Shown one piece after another: positions 27,342-35,328 of a stretch of DNA of 39,012 nucleotides (its first letter is position 1; each line of letters starts with the position of its first letter). This DNA is from Pseudomonadota bacterium (GTDB lineage: Bacteria; Pseudomonadota; Gammaproteobacteria; Burkholderiales; JABEVD01), in NCBI GenBank assembly GCA_021848705.1, contig JAJZTT010000006.1:1-39012 (forward strand), given 5' to 3'. The notes beneath the pieces were generated by a model. The model was not told the DNA's origin and ran no database searches. It saw only the letters and a list, made by a program, of their open reading frames with translations. The translations under genes were made by a program, and so were the position numbers.

Positions 27342-28069
27342 CGCAACTCGCGCTGGTCATCGATCTCAATGTCTGCGTCGGCTGCAGTGCCTGCGTGACG
27401 AGCTGCAAGGAATGGAACACTTCCGGCACAGCAGGGCCCCTGTGCGACGAGCGCCCGTATGGCGCGGATCCGACAGGAACCTTTTTCAACCGCGTTCAGA
27501 CTTTCGAGGTGGGAGAATTTCCCGCCACAGAGACGGTGCATTTCCCGAAATCCTGCCTGCATTGCGAGGATCCTCCCTGCGTGCCGGTCTGCCCGACAGG
27601 CGCATCCTACAAGCGCAAGGAAGACGGCATCGTGCTCGTCGACTACGACAAGTGCATCGGATGCAAATACTGCTCCTGGGCCTGTCCCTATGGCGCCCGC
27701 GAAATCGACGAGAAACAGAAGGTGATGAAAAAATGCACGCTCTGCGTCGACCGGATCTATGACAGGAACCTGGCGGAAAATGATCGCAAACCGGCCTGCG
27801 TGAAGGCATGCCCGACGAGCGCAAGGCTTTTCGGAGACATCCACGATCCCGAATCGGTGGTGTCCAGGGCGATTCGCGAGAACGGCGGCTATGCGCTCAT
27901 GCCGGAATGGGGCACCCATCCCGCGAACCATTATCTGCCGCGCAGGAAAACCAATCTCAAAATCCACGAGGACGAACTGGAACGCGCCGACAATCCGCTC
28001 AAGAAGGACGGCAAGCTGCCCAAGCCTTCCAAGAACGAGCCATCCCTCGACGACATTTCTTCATGGTAA
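27338..28069 (+). CDS. soeB: Sulfite dehydrogenase iron-sulfur subunit SoeB
   Basis: A 243-residue DmsB/NrfC-like ferredoxin subunit with four [4Fe-4S] sites. Cysteine groups: 'CVGCSACVTSCKEWN' near residues 13-27, 'CLHCEDPPCVPVCPTG' near 73-88, 'CIGCKYCSWACPYG' near 106-119, and 'KKCTLCVDRI' plus 'PACVKACPTS' further on. It carries electrons from SoeA to the membrane subunit. The C-terminal 35 residues are charged and lysine-rich. No signal peptide is present, consistent with a cytoplasmic complex. GGAGG precedes the ATG, which overlaps the soeA stop. Confidence 0.93.
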   Translation: MTQLALVIDLNVCVGCSACVTSCKEWNTSGTAGPLCDERPYGADPTGTFFNRVQTFEVGEFPATETVHFPKSCLHCEDPPCVPVCPTGASYKRKEDGIVLVDYDKCIGCKYCSWACPYGAREIDEKQKVMKKCTLCVDRIYDRNLAENDRKPACVKACPTSARLFGDIHDPESVVSRAIRENGGYALMPEWGTHPANHYLPRRKTNLKIHEDELERADNPLKKDGKLPKPSKNEPSLDDISSW

Positions 28070-28073
28070 AAGT

Positions 28074-29045
28074 ATGAATCCAGCATTTTCCGTCATCTTT
28101 CTCACGACCCTGATCGGTGCGGGGCAGGGGCTGTTCCTCGCACTCTTCACCGAGCAGTCCTATGCGGTTTTCCACCTTTTGCCCAGGCAGGAAGGCGGAT
28201 TCTACGGGATGGGCAGCCTGATTGCGCTCATGCTGCTCGCAGCAGGGCTTGCCGCATCGTTCTTTCACCTCGGGCACCCCGAGCGCGCCTGGCGCGCCGC
28301 TTCCCAATGGCGCACTTCCTGGCTGTCGAGGGAAGTGATCGCACTGCCGGCCTTCATGGGCGTGGTGTTCTGTTATGCGGTGGCGCACTGGCTGGGCATG
28401 AACTGGGTGATCGCGACCCTTCCAGGCGGGGCGGTGGTGGATTTCACCGTACTACTTGGGGCGATCGGAACGATCCTCGCTTTCGTGCTCTTCGGTTGCA
28501 CCGGAATGATCTACGCCTGTCTGAGGTTCCTGCGGGAATGGCACAGCCCGCTCACCGTGATCAACTTCATCCTGCTAGGCGGTGCATCCGGATTCATTCT
28601 CGCGGCATTCTATGCTTCGCTGGCGGCTCCAGGGCTATCCTCCTTCTTCGGCGCCTGGGCGATCATTCTCGTCCTGCTCGGCCTGGCAGGAAGGGGTGCA
28701 TCGCTCATCCGCAACCGCAGGCTCCGCCCCAAATCGACGTTGCAGACCGCGATCGGCGTGAAGCATCCCAAGATCGTGCAGAAGACCCAGGGTTCGATGG
28801 GCGGATCGTTCAATACCCGTGAATTTTTCCACGGCAAGGATGCCGCCTTCCTGAAGCTGATCCGTCCCGGGTTCCTGCTCACAGCCTTCATCGCTCCGCT
28901 TGGCCTGCTGGGGCTGAGTCTCAACAGCCCCGCAACCCTGGGACTTGCATTCCTGTTCAATTATGCGGGTTTGATCGCCGAGAGATGGTATTTCTTTGCC
29001 GAAGCAAACCATCCGCAGAACCTCTATTATCAAACCATCGGATGA
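28074..29045 (+). CDS. soeC: Sulfite dehydrogenase membrane anchor SoeC
   Basis: A 323-residue integral membrane protein of the DmsC/NrfD-like type with about eight hydrophobic helices spread over its length. It begins directly with one (residues 4-30), and 'AAGLAASFFHLGHPERAWRA' in the second loop is the family's conserved His/Arg stretch. It should anchor SoeAB and pass electrons to quinone. The frame is open upstream inside soeB, but the ATG at 28074, four bases after the soeB stop, gives the expected N terminus. The stop overlaps the start of the permease gene (ATGA). Confidence 0.9.
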   Translation: MNPAFSVIFLTTLIGAGQGLFLALFTEQSYAVFHLLPRQEGGFYGMGSLIALMLLAAGLAASFFHLGHPERAWRAASQWRTSWLSREVIALPAFMGVVFCYAVAHWLGMNWVIATLPGGAVVDFTVLLGAIGTILAFVLFGCTGMIYACLRFLREWHSPLTVINFILLGGASGFILAAFYASLAAPGLSSFFGAWAIILVLLGLAGRGASLIRNRRLRPKSTLQTAIGVKHPKIVQKTQGSMGGSFNTREFFHGKDAAFLKLIRPGFLLTAFIAPLGLLGLSLNSPATLGLAFLFNYAGLIAERWYFFAEANHPQNLYYQTIG

Positions 29046-29971
29046 TCAAAATGCGAAGAATCCTTCCGCTGCTGCCGCTCCTTTGGGCCCATCCCGCATT
29101 CGCTGCCGCCGCTTCAGCGCCGAACAGTCACTGGTGGATCTGGCCGCTCGCGCTATTCGTCGTGTGCTTTTTTCTCGGCATCGTGGCGGTACCGGCCGGG
29201 GTTGGAGGAGGGGTTCTTTTCGTGCCCATCGTGGGAAGTTTTTTTCCATTCCATCTCGATTTCGTTCGCGGAGCGGGTCTGCTCGTGGCGCTGGCGAGTT
29301 CCCTTGCCGCGGGTCCCTCCCTGCTCAAGGGGGGGCTCGCCAATCTGAGGCTCGCCATGCCCCTCGCATTCGGCGCATCGATCAGCGCGATAGGCGGTGC
29401 GATGCTGGGCCTCGCGCTGCCCGCCCATGTGGTTCAGACAGCGCTCGGGCTCACCATCCTGGGCATCGTGGTGCTGATGGCTACAGCCAGGAAATCCGAG
29501 TTTCCGCATGTTCCGGGCGCAGATGCGCTTTCGAAAATGCTCGCGATTCATGGTGTTTTCCATGACGCGATCTCGGGGCGAGATGTGGAATGGAAGATCC
29601 ACAGGACGCCGGCGGGAATTGCGATGTTTCTCGTGATCGGATTTCTCGGCGGCCTTTTTGGCGTCGGCGCGGGATGGGCGAACGTTCCGGTGCTGAATCT
29701 GCTGATGGGCGTGCCGCTCAAGGTCGCGGCCGGGACTTCGAGCCTGATCCTCACCACCGCGAGCTCTTCGGCCACCTGGTATTACCTCGACAACGGCGCG
29801 ATCCTGCCCATCATCGCCGTGCCTTCCGTGGTCGGAATGATGATCGGCGCGAGGATCGGCGCGCATCTTCTGACCGTACTCAATGCTGCGATCGTGCGCA
29901 AGCTGGTGATCACGATGCTGCTGATCTCGGGAATCGGCGCCCTGCTGAAAGGACTCGGAATATGGAGCTGA
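29042..29971 (+). CDS. TSUP (TauE/SafE) family permease, possible sulfite exporter
   Basis: A 309-residue integral membrane protein with a cleavable or anchor-like N-terminal hydrophobic segment and about eight further helices. TauE/SafE signatures are seen twice, as expected from the internal repeat: 'PAGVGGGVLFVPIVGSFFP' near residue 50 and 'IGFLGGLFGVGAGWANVPVL' near 200. Some family members export sulfite or sulfonates. Here translation is coupled to soeC (ATGA overlap), so the most economical guess is export of excess sulfite or a related anion when SoeABC and AprBA are saturated. Direction and substrate are inferred from context only. Confidence 0.88.
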   Translation: MIKMRRILPLLPLLWAHPAFAAAASAPNSHWWIWPLALFVVCFFLGIVAVPAGVGGGVLFVPIVGSFFPFHLDFVRGAGLLVALASSLAAGPSLLKGGLANLRLAMPLAFGASISAIGGAMLGLALPAHVVQTALGLTILGIVVLMATARKSEFPHVPGADALSKMLAIHGVFHDAISGRDVEWKIHRTPAGIAMFLVIGFLGGLFGVGAGWANVPVLNLLMGVPLKVAAGTSSLILTTASSSATWYYLDNGAILPIIAVPSVVGMMIGARIGAHLLTVLNAAIVRKLVITMLLISGIGALLKGLGIWS

Positions 29972-30366
29972 AAGACAAGGAAGAACAGGCGCGTTATGCG
30001 CTTTGGCTGCACTGGAGCACACTGGTCGGCTTCATCACGCTCATCGTCACTTTCCTCGCTTATGTGACCAACCTGTTGCCGGCGAAGGTGCCGCTCGGGG
30101 ATCTTCCCCATTACTGGAGCATGCCGGCCGACGAATACGTGAAGACTGCGGGTATTCCGACCGGATGGGGATGGCTCCGCATGCTGGGTCATGGTGATCT
30201 CGCAAGCCTTCTGGGGATTGCCATTCTGTCGGGATGTTCGATATTCTGCATTGCCGCGGTGATTCCGATCTATGCTGAAAGGAAGGACAGGGTGTATCTT
30301 CTGACCTGCATCTTCGAAATCGCCATTCTGGTTATCGCCGCTTCCGGCGCCATATCGGGGCACTGA
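29962..30366 (+). CDS. Small membrane protein, DUF1634-like
   Basis: A 134-residue protein with three hydrophobic segments at about residues 18-42, 82-105 and 112-130. The second half ('GIAILSGCSIFCIAAVIPIY' then 'ERKDRVYLLTCIFEIAILV') resembles DUF1634 proteins, which are small membrane partners often encoded next to TauE/SafE permeases. The ATG lies inside the end of the permease gene (10-base overlap), supporting joint expression. The stop is two bases before the universal stress gene. It may be an accessory subunit of the permease. Family assignment is moderate and the function is unknown. Confidence 0.7.
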   Translation: MELKDKEEQARYALWLHWSTLVGFITLIVTFLAYVTNLLPAKVPLGDLPHYWSMPADEYVKTAGIPTGWGWLRMLGHGDLASLLGIAILSGCSIFCIAAVIPIYAERKDRVYLLTCIFEIAILVIAASGAISGH

Positions 30367-30368
30367 TC

Positions 30369-31166
30369 ATGCATCATCCTTTCGAAAAAATCCTGCTTGC
30401 AACGGAACATACCGAGTTCGATTCCGGCTCGGAACGGGTCGCCATCGAGATGGCCAAACGCTGCAATCTGCCGCTTTCCGTGGTGGTGCCGGTGGTGACC
30501 AATCCCGTTTTCGAGGTGGAGGCTCCGAAGCTCATCGACCGGGCCGAACACGAGATCGCGGCAAGAATCGAAAACCTCGAGAAAACCGCGAAGGAGCAGG
30601 GGGTGGCCCTCGCCGTTCACGCGAGGCGTGGCGAGGAACCCTGCAGCGAGATCGTGGACGAGGCGAAGGATCTTTCCTCCGACCTCATCGTCATCCGCAG
30701 GCGGGGCAAGAGAAGCTTTCTTTCCAATCTGCTGGTGGGCGAGATGGTGGGGAAGGTGGTGCGGCATTCCCCCTGTTCGGTGCTGATGGTGCCGCGCGCC
30801 TGCAGCATGTGGAAAAAGGGCGTGCTGGTCGCGCTGGACGATTCCGATTCCTCGGAAAGAGTGCTCGATGTCGCGGCGAAGGTCGCAGCGCAATGCGGCA
30901 TCCCGTTGCACGTGCTGAGTGTGGCGCACGGGGAGAAGGAGAAGGCGCCAGCTGCGCGCATCGTCGAAAAGGGAGTGGAAAGGGCTTCCCGGCTCGGCGC
31001 GGATGCGAATGGTCTCACCCTGATCGGAAGACCTTGCGACGAAATACTCGGCGCACAAACCGACGCGGATCTGGTCGTCCTCGGCATGGGGGACGGCAGG
31101 CTGGGCGGCACGGCGCAAAGGGTGGTGGGACAGTCCGATATTCCGGTTCTGGCTGTGCATTTCTGA
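30369..31166 (+). CDS. Tandem universal stress protein
   Basis: A 265-residue protein made of two UspA domains. The first (about 1-143) starts 'FEKILLATEHTEFDSGSERV' and ends 'VVRHSPCSVLMVPRACS'; the second (about 146-265) starts 'KGVLVALDDSDSSERVLDVA' and ends 'QRVVGQSDIPVLAVHF'. The glycine-rich ATP-binding motif G-x2-G-x9-G-(S/T) is not clean in either half, so nucleotide binding is uncertain. It is the last gene of the soe transcription unit, two bases after the DUF1634-like gene. Usp domains are often found beside transporters. A regulatory role on the permease is a guess. Confidence 0.88.
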   Translation: MHHPFEKILLATEHTEFDSGSERVAIEMAKRCNLPLSVVVPVVTNPVFEVEAPKLIDRAEHEIAARIENLEKTAKEQGVALAVHARRGEEPCSEIVDEAKDLSSDLIVIRRRGKRSFLSNLLVGEMVGKVVRHSPCSVLMVPRACSMWKKGVLVALDDSDSSERVLDVAAKVAAQCGIPLHVLSVAHGEKEKAPAARIVEKGVERASRLGADANGLTLIGRPCDEILGAQTDADLVVLGMGDGRLGGTAQRVVGQSDIPVLAVHF

Positions 31167-31180
31167 CATCCCTCTTCCGG

Positions 31181-31242
31181 GTTATAGGGCCATCCCCCGA
31201 TTCGGCTATAGACGCGATATCTTCAAATTGCGCCTAATAGCA
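31181..31242 (+). promoter_or_regulatory. Composite sulfur-gene promoter element, copy 2 (tusA)
   Basis: Same blocks as before soeA: GTTATA (31181), CATCCCCC (31191), GGCTATAGAC (31204-31213), 13 bases, ATTGCGCCTAATAGCA (31227-31242). Spacings agree to within one base. A -35-like TTGCGC is present at 31228-31233, but no good -10 follows at 17 bases, so this copy may rely more on an activator. It ends 60 bases before the tusA start. Confidence 0.6.
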
Positions 31243-31301
31243 ATACATTTCAGACATGTTACAGACGTCATGTCGTTTTGCAACTCACACGGAGAACGAA
31301 A

Positions 31302-31529
31302 ATGGAATTTCAGAAAGAACTCGACGCGCGCGGACTCAACTGTCCCCTGCCCATCCTGAAAACGAAAAAGGCGCTGGCGGACATGTCTTCCGGCGCAGTG
31401 CTCAAGGTCGTCTCCACCGACTGCGGATCCGTCAAGGACATGCAGGCTTTTGCCAACCAGACCGGAAACCAGCTCGTCGAGCAGACCGAGGCGAACGGCG
31501 AATACACTTTCTTCATGAAGAAGAAGTGA
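31302..31529 (+). CDS. tusA: TusA sulfur-carrier protein
   Basis: A 75-residue TusA/SirA-type protein that carries sulfane sulfur as a persulfide on Cys14 in 'ARGLNCPLPILKTKKAL', the CPxP motif at its expected place. A second cysteine, Cys41 in 'VSTDCGS', is also usual for sulfur-oxidiser TusA. The ATG has GGAGA six bases upstream; an earlier in-frame TTG is less likely. In sulfur oxidisers TusA hands sulfur between rhodanese, DsrE proteins and the Dsr machinery. It is the first gene of tusA-dsrE2-fadL. No rhodanese gene accompanies it here. Confidence 0.95.
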   Translation: MEFQKELDARGLNCPLPILKTKKALADMSSGAVLKVVSTDCGSVKDMQAFANQTGNQLVEQTEANGEYTFFMKKK

Positions 31530-31545
31530 TTTCCGGAGACATTCG

Positions 31546-32016
31546 ATGACTACGAAAAAGATGGCGATCATCGCCACCAAGGGTACGCTGGACATGGCCT
31601 ATCCGCCCTTCATTCTCGGATCGACGGCCGCTGCGCTCGGTTACGATGTGCAGATTTTCTTCACTTTCTACGGCCTTCAGCTCCTGAAGAAGGACCTTTC
31701 CGACGTCAAGATCAGCCCGCTCGGCAATCCCGCAATGCCCATGCCGATTCCCATGCCGGTTTTCGTGCAGGCATTGCCCGGAATGGAATCGATGGCGACG
31801 ATGATGATGAAGGACAAGCTGAAGAAGAAGGGCGTGGCCTCCCTTGAAGACCTTCGCTCGCTTTGCCAGGAAGCGGACGTCAAATTCATTGCCTGCCAGA
31901 TGACGGTGGATCTCTTCGAATTCGAAAAGAGCGACTTCATCGACGGGATTGAATTCGGAGGAGCGGCGACATTCATGGAATTCGCAGGCGAAACCGATAT
32001 CTGCCTTTTCGTCTGA
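31546..32016 (+). CDS. DsrE2-like sulfurtransferase (DsrE family)
   Basis: A 156-residue DsrE/F-like protein. It opens with 'KKMAIIATKGTLDMAYPPF' and has the candidate persulfide-bearing Cys117 in 'VKFIACQMTVDLF', the place of the DsrE2 active cysteine. Cys107 and Cys153 are additional. The methionine- and proline-rich stretch at about 64-90 ('MPMPIPMPVFV') is mildly hydrophobic and may contact the membrane, as proposed for DsrE2. Linkage tusA-dsrE2 is a known arrangement for cytoplasmic sulfur transfer. GGAG precedes the ATG. It is not the DsrE of DsrEFH. Sub-family assignment from motif and context, no search done. Confidence 0.85.
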   Translation: MTTKKMAIIATKGTLDMAYPPFILGSTAAALGYDVQIFFTFYGLQLLKKDLSDVKISPLGNPAMPMPIPMPVFVQALPGMESMATMMMKDKLKKKGVASLEDLRSLCQEADVKFIACQMTVDLFEFEKSDFIDGIEFGGAATFMEFAGETDICLFV

Positions 32017-32051
32017 AGGCTGGTTTTATAAATCATATATAGAGGGGCATC

Positions 32052-33284
32052 ATGAAGCAAAAGATACTGGTTTCGATGTTGATTGCGGGAGGTTTTTTTG
32101 CATCTGCCGCACACGCGACGAACGGCTACTTCTCTCACGGCTACGGCATCAAGTCCGAAGGCATGGGCGGCGTCGGCATCGCGTTTCCCCAGGATTCGCT
32201 CGCCGCTGCGACCAATCCTGCGGGCATGGTGATGGTCGGCAACAGAATGGATCTGGGTCTGGAATGGTTCAAGCCTTCGAGGAGCGCACAGATCACCGGA
32301 AGTCCGGTTCCAGGCGCAAACGGGACTTACGATGCCAATGGCAAGACCAACTTCTTCATCCCCAGTTTCGGTTACAACAGGATGATTTCTCAGGATTCTT
32401 CCCTCGGCGTCTCGGTCTACGGCAACGGTGGCATGAACACCACCTATACCACCGCGAATCCGTTGCTCGGCACTTCTCCTGCGGTGATGGACCTCGAGCA
32501 ACTCTTCGTCGCGCCCACCTTTTCGAAGAAGGTCGACGACAAGAACTATTTCGGCATTTCGCTGAATCTCGCCTACCAGCGCTTCAAGGCGCAGGGCCTG
32601 GAAAACTTCACTGCAGTCAGCCAGACGCCAACGGGCGTCACCAACAACGGAACGGACACTTCGACGGGTTACGGATTGCATCTGGGCTGGATCCAGCAGG
32701 TGACCCCGGACGTCTCGGTCGGCGCCACCTACCAGACCAAGACCAAGATGACGAAGTTCTCCAAGTACAGCGGCCTCTTCGCCAATCAGGGGAGCTTCGA
32801 CATTCCGGCCACCTATGGCGCAGGAATCGCGGTGAAAGTTGCTCCTCCCACCACCGTGGCTTTCGACGTGCAGCGCATCATGTACAACGACGTCTCTTCC
32901 ATCGCGAATCCCAACCCGACCGGCCAGCTCGGTTCGGCCAATGGTACCGGATTCGGCTGGCAGAACATGACGGTCTACAAGCTCGGCGTGAACCATGAAT
33001 GGAACCAGAACCTGACGCTTCGCGCAGGCTGGGACCACAACAACGGTTCCATTCCGGCAAGCCAGACCTATTTCAACATCATCGCGCCCGCGACCGTGAC
33101 CGACCATCTGACCCTGGGCGGCACCTGGAAGCTTGCAGACAAGTCGGAAATCTCCTTCTACTACATGCATGCATTCAGGAAGACCATTTACGGAAACGGA
33201 TCCCTGGCCGGTGCAGGAGGAGGGGAATCGAACCTCACCTTGTCCGAAGACTCGCTCGGCATCTCCTACGGCTGGAATCTGTAA
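32052..33284 (+). CDS. FadL/OmpP1 family outer-membrane channel
   Basis: A 410-residue beta-barrel protein with a signal peptide (1-23, cleavage before TNGYF). The mature N terminus 'TNGYFSHGYGIKSEGMGGV' and 'DSLAAATNPAGMVMVGNRM' are the FadL hatch-region signature, and the last residues form a typical terminal strand ending in 'YGWNL'. FadL proteins pass hydrophobic molecules across the outer membrane. Here it follows tusA and dsrE2 at 35 bases in the same unit, so a role in uptake of elemental-sulfur-type or organic polysulfane molecules is attractive, though it has not been shown for this protein. A strong terminator follows. Confidence 0.9.
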   Translation: MKQKILVSMLIAGGFFASAAHATNGYFSHGYGIKSEGMGGVGIAFPQDSLAAATNPAGMVMVGNRMDLGLEWFKPSRSAQITGSPVPGANGTYDANGKTNFFIPSFGYNRMISQDSSLGVSVYGNGGMNTTYTTANPLLGTSPAVMDLEQLFVAPTFSKKVDDKNYFGISLNLAYQRFKAQGLENFTAVSQTPTGVTNNGTDTSTGYGLHLGWIQQVTPDVSVGATYQTKTKMTKFSKYSGLFANQGSFDIPATYGAGIAVKVAPPTTVAFDVQRIMYNDVSSIANPNPTGQLGSANGTGFGWQNMTVYKLGVNHEWNQNLTLRAGWDHNNGSIPASQTYFNIIAPATVTDHLTLGGTWKLADKSEISFYYMHAFRKTIYGNGSLAGAGGGESNLTLSEDSLGISYGWNL

Positions 33285-33297
33285 TTTTCCCCGGCAA

Positions 33298-33333
33298 GAC
33301 AGAAAAGCCCGGCCTCGGCCGGGCTTTTCTGTC
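33298..33333. terminator. Strong bidirectional hairpin terminator after fadL-like gene
   Basis: A perfect 17-base inverted repeat, GACAGAAAAGCCCGGCC / GGCCGGGCTTTTCTGTC, with only two bases between arms. The GC-rich core is flanked by A4 and T4, so it would work on both strands. It ends the tusA-dsrE2-fadL unit. Confidence 0.9.
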
Positions 33334-33389
33334 TTCAGTACGCCCTGTCTGCTAAACTTGTTCCAGATTTGGAATTTTTGGGAATTGGC

Positions 33390-34508
33390 ATGACTTATCT
33401 GCAGCGACTCGAAAAAATCATCGACGAAGTGATCGAGCCTTCCGCAACCGCAATCGATCGGGAGGGCATCTTTCCGAGGGCTGCGATTTCAGCGCTGGGC
33501 GAGGCGGGGCTCCTCGGGTTGATGAGCGATGTCGAAGTGGGAGGAATGGGGCTGGGACCGAACGAGGCGGCCGAAGTCGTCGAGCGCATCGGCAGGATCT
33601 GTTCTTCGACTGCACTCGTCCTGACCATGCACTACAGCGGAATCGAGGCTGTGGAAAAACACGCGGAAGCTTCGGTTCGGAGCGACATCGTCTCGGGTCG
33701 TCATCTGCTCACGCTTGCCTGGTCCGAAGTCGGATCGAGGTCTCATTTCTGGGTGCCGCTCGGCACTGCCAGGCGGGATGGGGAGGAATATGTCCTGGAC
33801 GGGGAAAAATCCATGGTGACTTCCGCCCTAGAAGCCGATTATTACGTCTGGTCCTCGAAGCCTGCGCAAGCTTCCGGCGCAAGCACCTTGTGGCTGGTGG
33901 GAAGCCGGATGGCGGGACTCAGTCAGCCGAAACTCTATGACGGGGTGGGGCTCAGGGGAAACTGTTCTGCACCGGTTTCATGCCGTTCCCTCAGGATTCC
34001 GGAATCTTCCATGCTGGGTCCGGATGGAGGCGGTTTCGACATCATGATCTGGGAAGTCCTGCCCGTTTATTGCGTGCTGCTGGCCTCCTGCATGGTGGGC
34101 ATCATGGATGCAGCGCTCTCGCATGCCTGCAGGCATGTCGCAAAGGGAAAATTCGTTCATACCGGAGGAACCATTTCCGAGCTTCCGACCATCCGTGCCT
34201 ATCTCGCCAAGGCCAGGGTGAGGGCAGACATGGCAAGGTCTTTGCGAAATGAGGCGCTGCTTGCGCTTTCCACGGAAAGGGAGGACGCCATGCTGCGAGT
34301 GATGGAAGCGAAGGCGGCCACAGCGGAAGCTGCGCTCGAAGTCACCGATGTCGCGATGCGGGTTTGCGGCGGGGCGGCATTCCGGAAGGATTCCGCCATC
34401 GAGCGTTATTTCCGGGATGCGAGGGCGGCTTCCATCATGGCGCCGACTTCCGACGTGCTCTTCGATTTCATCGGTCGGGCGATTTGCGACATGCCGATCT
34501 TCACATGA
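33390..34508 (+). CDS. Acyl-CoA dehydrogenase-like flavoprotein lacking the usual catalytic glutamate
   Basis: A 372-residue protein with the acyl-CoA dehydrogenase fold. It shows an N-terminal helical domain with 'LGEAGLLGLMSDVEVGGMGL', the middle beta domain with 'LDGEKSMVTSALEADYYVW', and the C-terminal helical domain ending 'RDARAASIMAPTSDVLFDFI'. In classical members the last region reads like 'YEGT' with the catalytic glutamate; here it reads 'MAPT'. The enzyme may therefore be a monooxygenase or other flavin-dependent relative (as in the DszC branch) rather than a true dehydrogenase. The ATG at 33390 is chosen over 33369 by family alignment. The 3' end overlaps the convergent TauD-like gene by eight bases. 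Confidence 0.8.
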   Translation: MTYLQRLEKIIDEVIEPSATAIDREGIFPRAAISALGEAGLLGLMSDVEVGGMGLGPNEAAEVVERIGRICSSTALVLTMHYSGIEAVEKHAEASVRSDIVSGRHLLTLAWSEVGSRSHFWVPLGTARRDGEEYVLDGEKSMVTSALEADYYVWSSKPAQASGASTLWLVGSRMAGLSQPKLYDGVGLRGNCSAPVSCRSLRIPESSMLGPDGGGFDIMIWEVLPVYCVLLASCMVGIMDAALSHACRHVAKGKFVHTGGTISELPTIRAYLAKARVRADMARSLRNEALLALSTEREDAMLRVMEAKAATAEAALEVTDVAMRVCGGAAFRKDSAIERYFRDARAASIMAPTSDVLFDFIGRAICDMPIFT

Positions 34509-35328
34509 TCCGGTCGTGGTATCTCGCCCGGTAGAGGAGGCGGGTATCGTCCGTGAAAGCGGAACGGTCGTGCAGCACGTTGTTGCAGAGCAGCCCCATT
34601 CCGGGCTCGAGTTTTGCATGAAAAATATGAGGGGAAGGGGAGGATAGGATGGACTCGATCGCTGCGACCGCAGCCTGGGTCGCCGCATCCTTTTTCCATG
34701 AAATCGAGCGGGTCCTCGCCGTGTAACGCATGTGCAGATGGCCCCCTTCGTCGAAGGAAAAAACAGGGCCGGTTTCTTCCGGTCGCGCAACGCCATCCTC
34801 ATCCGTTCTTTCCGGAATGGTCATGGCATCCATCATGGAAAGCGCCTGCACATGTTGCCGATCCAGATCCCGCAACAGGCAGTAAAGGATTTCATGGTCC
34901 ATCAGATGGTTTTCGCCGCCTTCTCTCGCGCTTCTCACGCAATGAAGCAGCATTGAACGAATCTTCCTTCCGGATGGATTGTAATACCCATCGGTGTGCC
35001 ATTTGATCGGCTTCATCGTGTAAGGAATATAGCCCTTTCCTTCTTCCCTCACTTCGATCCTTGAAATGCCGTCTTCCCCGGCCAGCCAGTTGGCGTCGAT
35101 TTTCTCGAGACCGAACTGGATTGCGATTTTCGAGACATCCGGGGCTGCGACATTGCCTTTGTAGATCGCCATGTTGGATTTCCTGATTCTGGAAAGCAGG
35201 GCATCCTTTTCGGATTGTGCGAGATTCTGCGGGTCCTTCACTTCGACGATGAGCTCTCCGACCGATTCAGGAGAAGATGCGAACTTCTCATCGCGAAAGC
35301 GCTGGTATTCTTCCTCGCTGAAATTCAT
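34501..35328 (-). CDS. TauD/TfdA-like Fe(II)/2-oxoglutarate dioxygenase
   Basis: A 275-residue double-stranded beta-helix oxygenase. The iron facial triad is visible: His111 and Asp113 in 'IKWHTDGYYNP' and His253 in 'CNNVLHDRSAF'. Arginines at 263 and 267 ('RLLYRARYHD') suit the binding of 2-oxoglutarate. TauD enzymes oxidise taurine, alkylsulfates or other substrates; the substrate here cannot be read. It is the last gene of the leftward sulfur operon and overlaps the upstream unknown gene by four bases (ATGA), so it is made with the TusA fusion and RspA proteins. Presence in a dissimilatory sulfur operon suggests an organosulfur or thiol substrate, by inference. Confidence 0.85.
   Translation of the reverse strand: MNFSEEEYQRFRDEKFASSPESVGELIVEVKDPQNLAQSEKDALLSRIRKSNMAIYKGNVAAPDVSKIAIQFGLEKIDANWLAGEDGISRIEVREEGKGYIPYTMKPIKWHTDGYYNPSGRKIRSMLLHCVRSAREGGENHLMDHEILYCLLRDLDRQHVQALSMMDAMTIPERTDEDGVARPEETGPVFSFDEGGHLHMRYTARTRSISWKKDAATQAAVAAIESILSSPSPHIFHAKLEPGMGLLCNNVLHDRSAFTDDTRLLYRARYHDRIM

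Noticed and set aside
24450-29045. Polysulfide or thiosulfate reductase (PsrABC/PhsABC) for the molybdoenzyme operon
   Set aside because: The catalytic subunit has no twin-arginine signal and the operon lies next to sat-aprBA, which suits the cytoplasmic sulfite dehydrogenase SoeABC better.
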